From the NCBI RefSeq assembly GCF_030265065.1, contig NC_080415.1, positions 40,776,001-40,840,000 of the forward strand: DNA of 64,000 nt, in the 5' to 3' direction. This document shows, in pieces, positions 63,368 through 64,000 of this stretch (its first letter is position 1; each line of letters opens with the position of its first letter). The translations under genes were made by a program, and so were the position numbers. This stretch comes from Corythoichthys intestinalis. Its lineage: Eukaryota; Chordata; Actinopteri; Syngnathiformes; Syngnathidae. The notes beneath the pieces were generated by a model. It worked only from the letters and a program-made list of their open reading frames with translations. It did not search any database and was not told the origin of the DNA.

Positions 63368-64000
63368 CAGTGGTATGAAAAAGTATCTGAACTTTTTTGA
63401 ATTTCTCACAGTTCTGAATAAAATCAACATAAAATGTGATCTGATCTTTGTCAAAATCACACAGATGAATATGCAGTGTCTGCTTTAACTAAAAGCACCC
63501 AAACATTTAGAGGTTTTCATATTTTAATGAGGATAGCATGCAAACAATAACAGAAGGGAGGAAAAATAAGAAAGTGTACCCTCTGCCTGACAAGACTTAA
63601 AGAGCAATTGAAACCAATTTTTACCAAACATTGTGATCAAGTATTGTTGATTTGTATCAAGCTGGGAAAGGATACAAAACCGTCTCTAAAAGTATGGATG
63701 TTCATCCATCGACAGTCAGAGAAGTTGTCTACAAATGGAGAGAGTTTGGCACTGTTGCTTCTCTCCCAAGCAGTGGCCGTCAGCGCTGAATACTCAGAGA
63801 GGTCAAAAAGAACCCTAGAGTGTCTGCTAAAGACTTACAGAAATCACACATCAACTATATGGCCAAAAATGGTGTTCATGGGAGGACTCCACGAAGGAAG
63901 CCACTGCTGTCTAAAAAAACATTGTTGCTTGTATAATGTTCTCAAAAAGGCACTTGGACACCCCGCAGAAGCTATTTTGTGGACTGGTGAAACCAAAGTT
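63368..64000 (+). mobile_element. Tc1-like element, third family, cut by the window end
   Basis: Starts after TA with CAGTGGTATGAAAAAGTATC. Transposase remains follow at about 63590-63960, with stop codons in frame: a helix-turn-helix-like stretch (CIKLGKGYKTVSKSMDVHPS), then VYKWREFGTVASLPSSGR. The right end and catalytic part lie outside the window. Confidence 0.8.

Overview
This window is nuclear DNA of a ray-finned fish, most likely a percomorph teleost. The evidence is intron-split vertebrate genes with short GT-AG introns, and intergenic and intronic space filled with hAT and Tc1/mariner DNA-transposon copies typical of fish. There is no bacterial or viral gene organisation, and I saw no CRISPR array, rRNA or functional tRNA.

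Layout. 3.2-7.2 kb, minus strand: the 5' half (seven exons) of the translation-termination GTPase eRF3 (gspt1); the rest lies off the left edge. 8.1-12.3 kb, minus: complete meiotic recombinase dmc1 (13 coding exons, 342 aa). 13.6-15.75 kb, minus: complete tomm22 (4 exons, 134 aa). 17.4-25.5 kb, plus: a small Maf bZIP gene (called maff), with a probable non-coding first exon and two coding exons. 32.3-41.1 kb, minus: progranulin (grn; 10 coding exons, 491 aa, six granulin domains). 44.3-48.6 kb, minus: fam171a2 (8 exons, 757 aa). 57.8-59.2 kb, plus: the first two exons of an unidentified secreted or membrane protein. I placed exon boundaries by hand from splice signals, reading phase and remembered family sequences. 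The summed coding lengths of dmc1, tomm22, maff, grn and fam171a2 are each divisible by three, which supports the models.

The genes are ordinary host genes with unrelated jobs (translation termination, meiosis, mitochondrial import, transcription, lysosomal/growth factor, membrane protein). In human, DMC1, TOMM22 and MAFF lie together on 22q13, while GRN and FAM171A2 are neighbours on 17q21, so the window appears to join two ancestral blocks.

The rest is largely transposon-derived: at least five hAT-type families with recognisable 8-bp target duplications, five Tc1-like copies (three of one family), an LTR-like fossil repeat, a tRNA-derived SINE, a dispersed foldback repeat and a dispersed minisatellite. 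Two loci are three-layer nests whose insertion order can be read from the target duplications. I found no evidence of a novel multi-gene system. The most unusual points are a grn start codon sitting directly on a splice donor, a 63-bp GC-AG intron in fam171a2, the transposon nests, a hairpin with a hammerhead-like core at 16.8 kb, and the unidentified secreted-protein gene at 57.8 kb.
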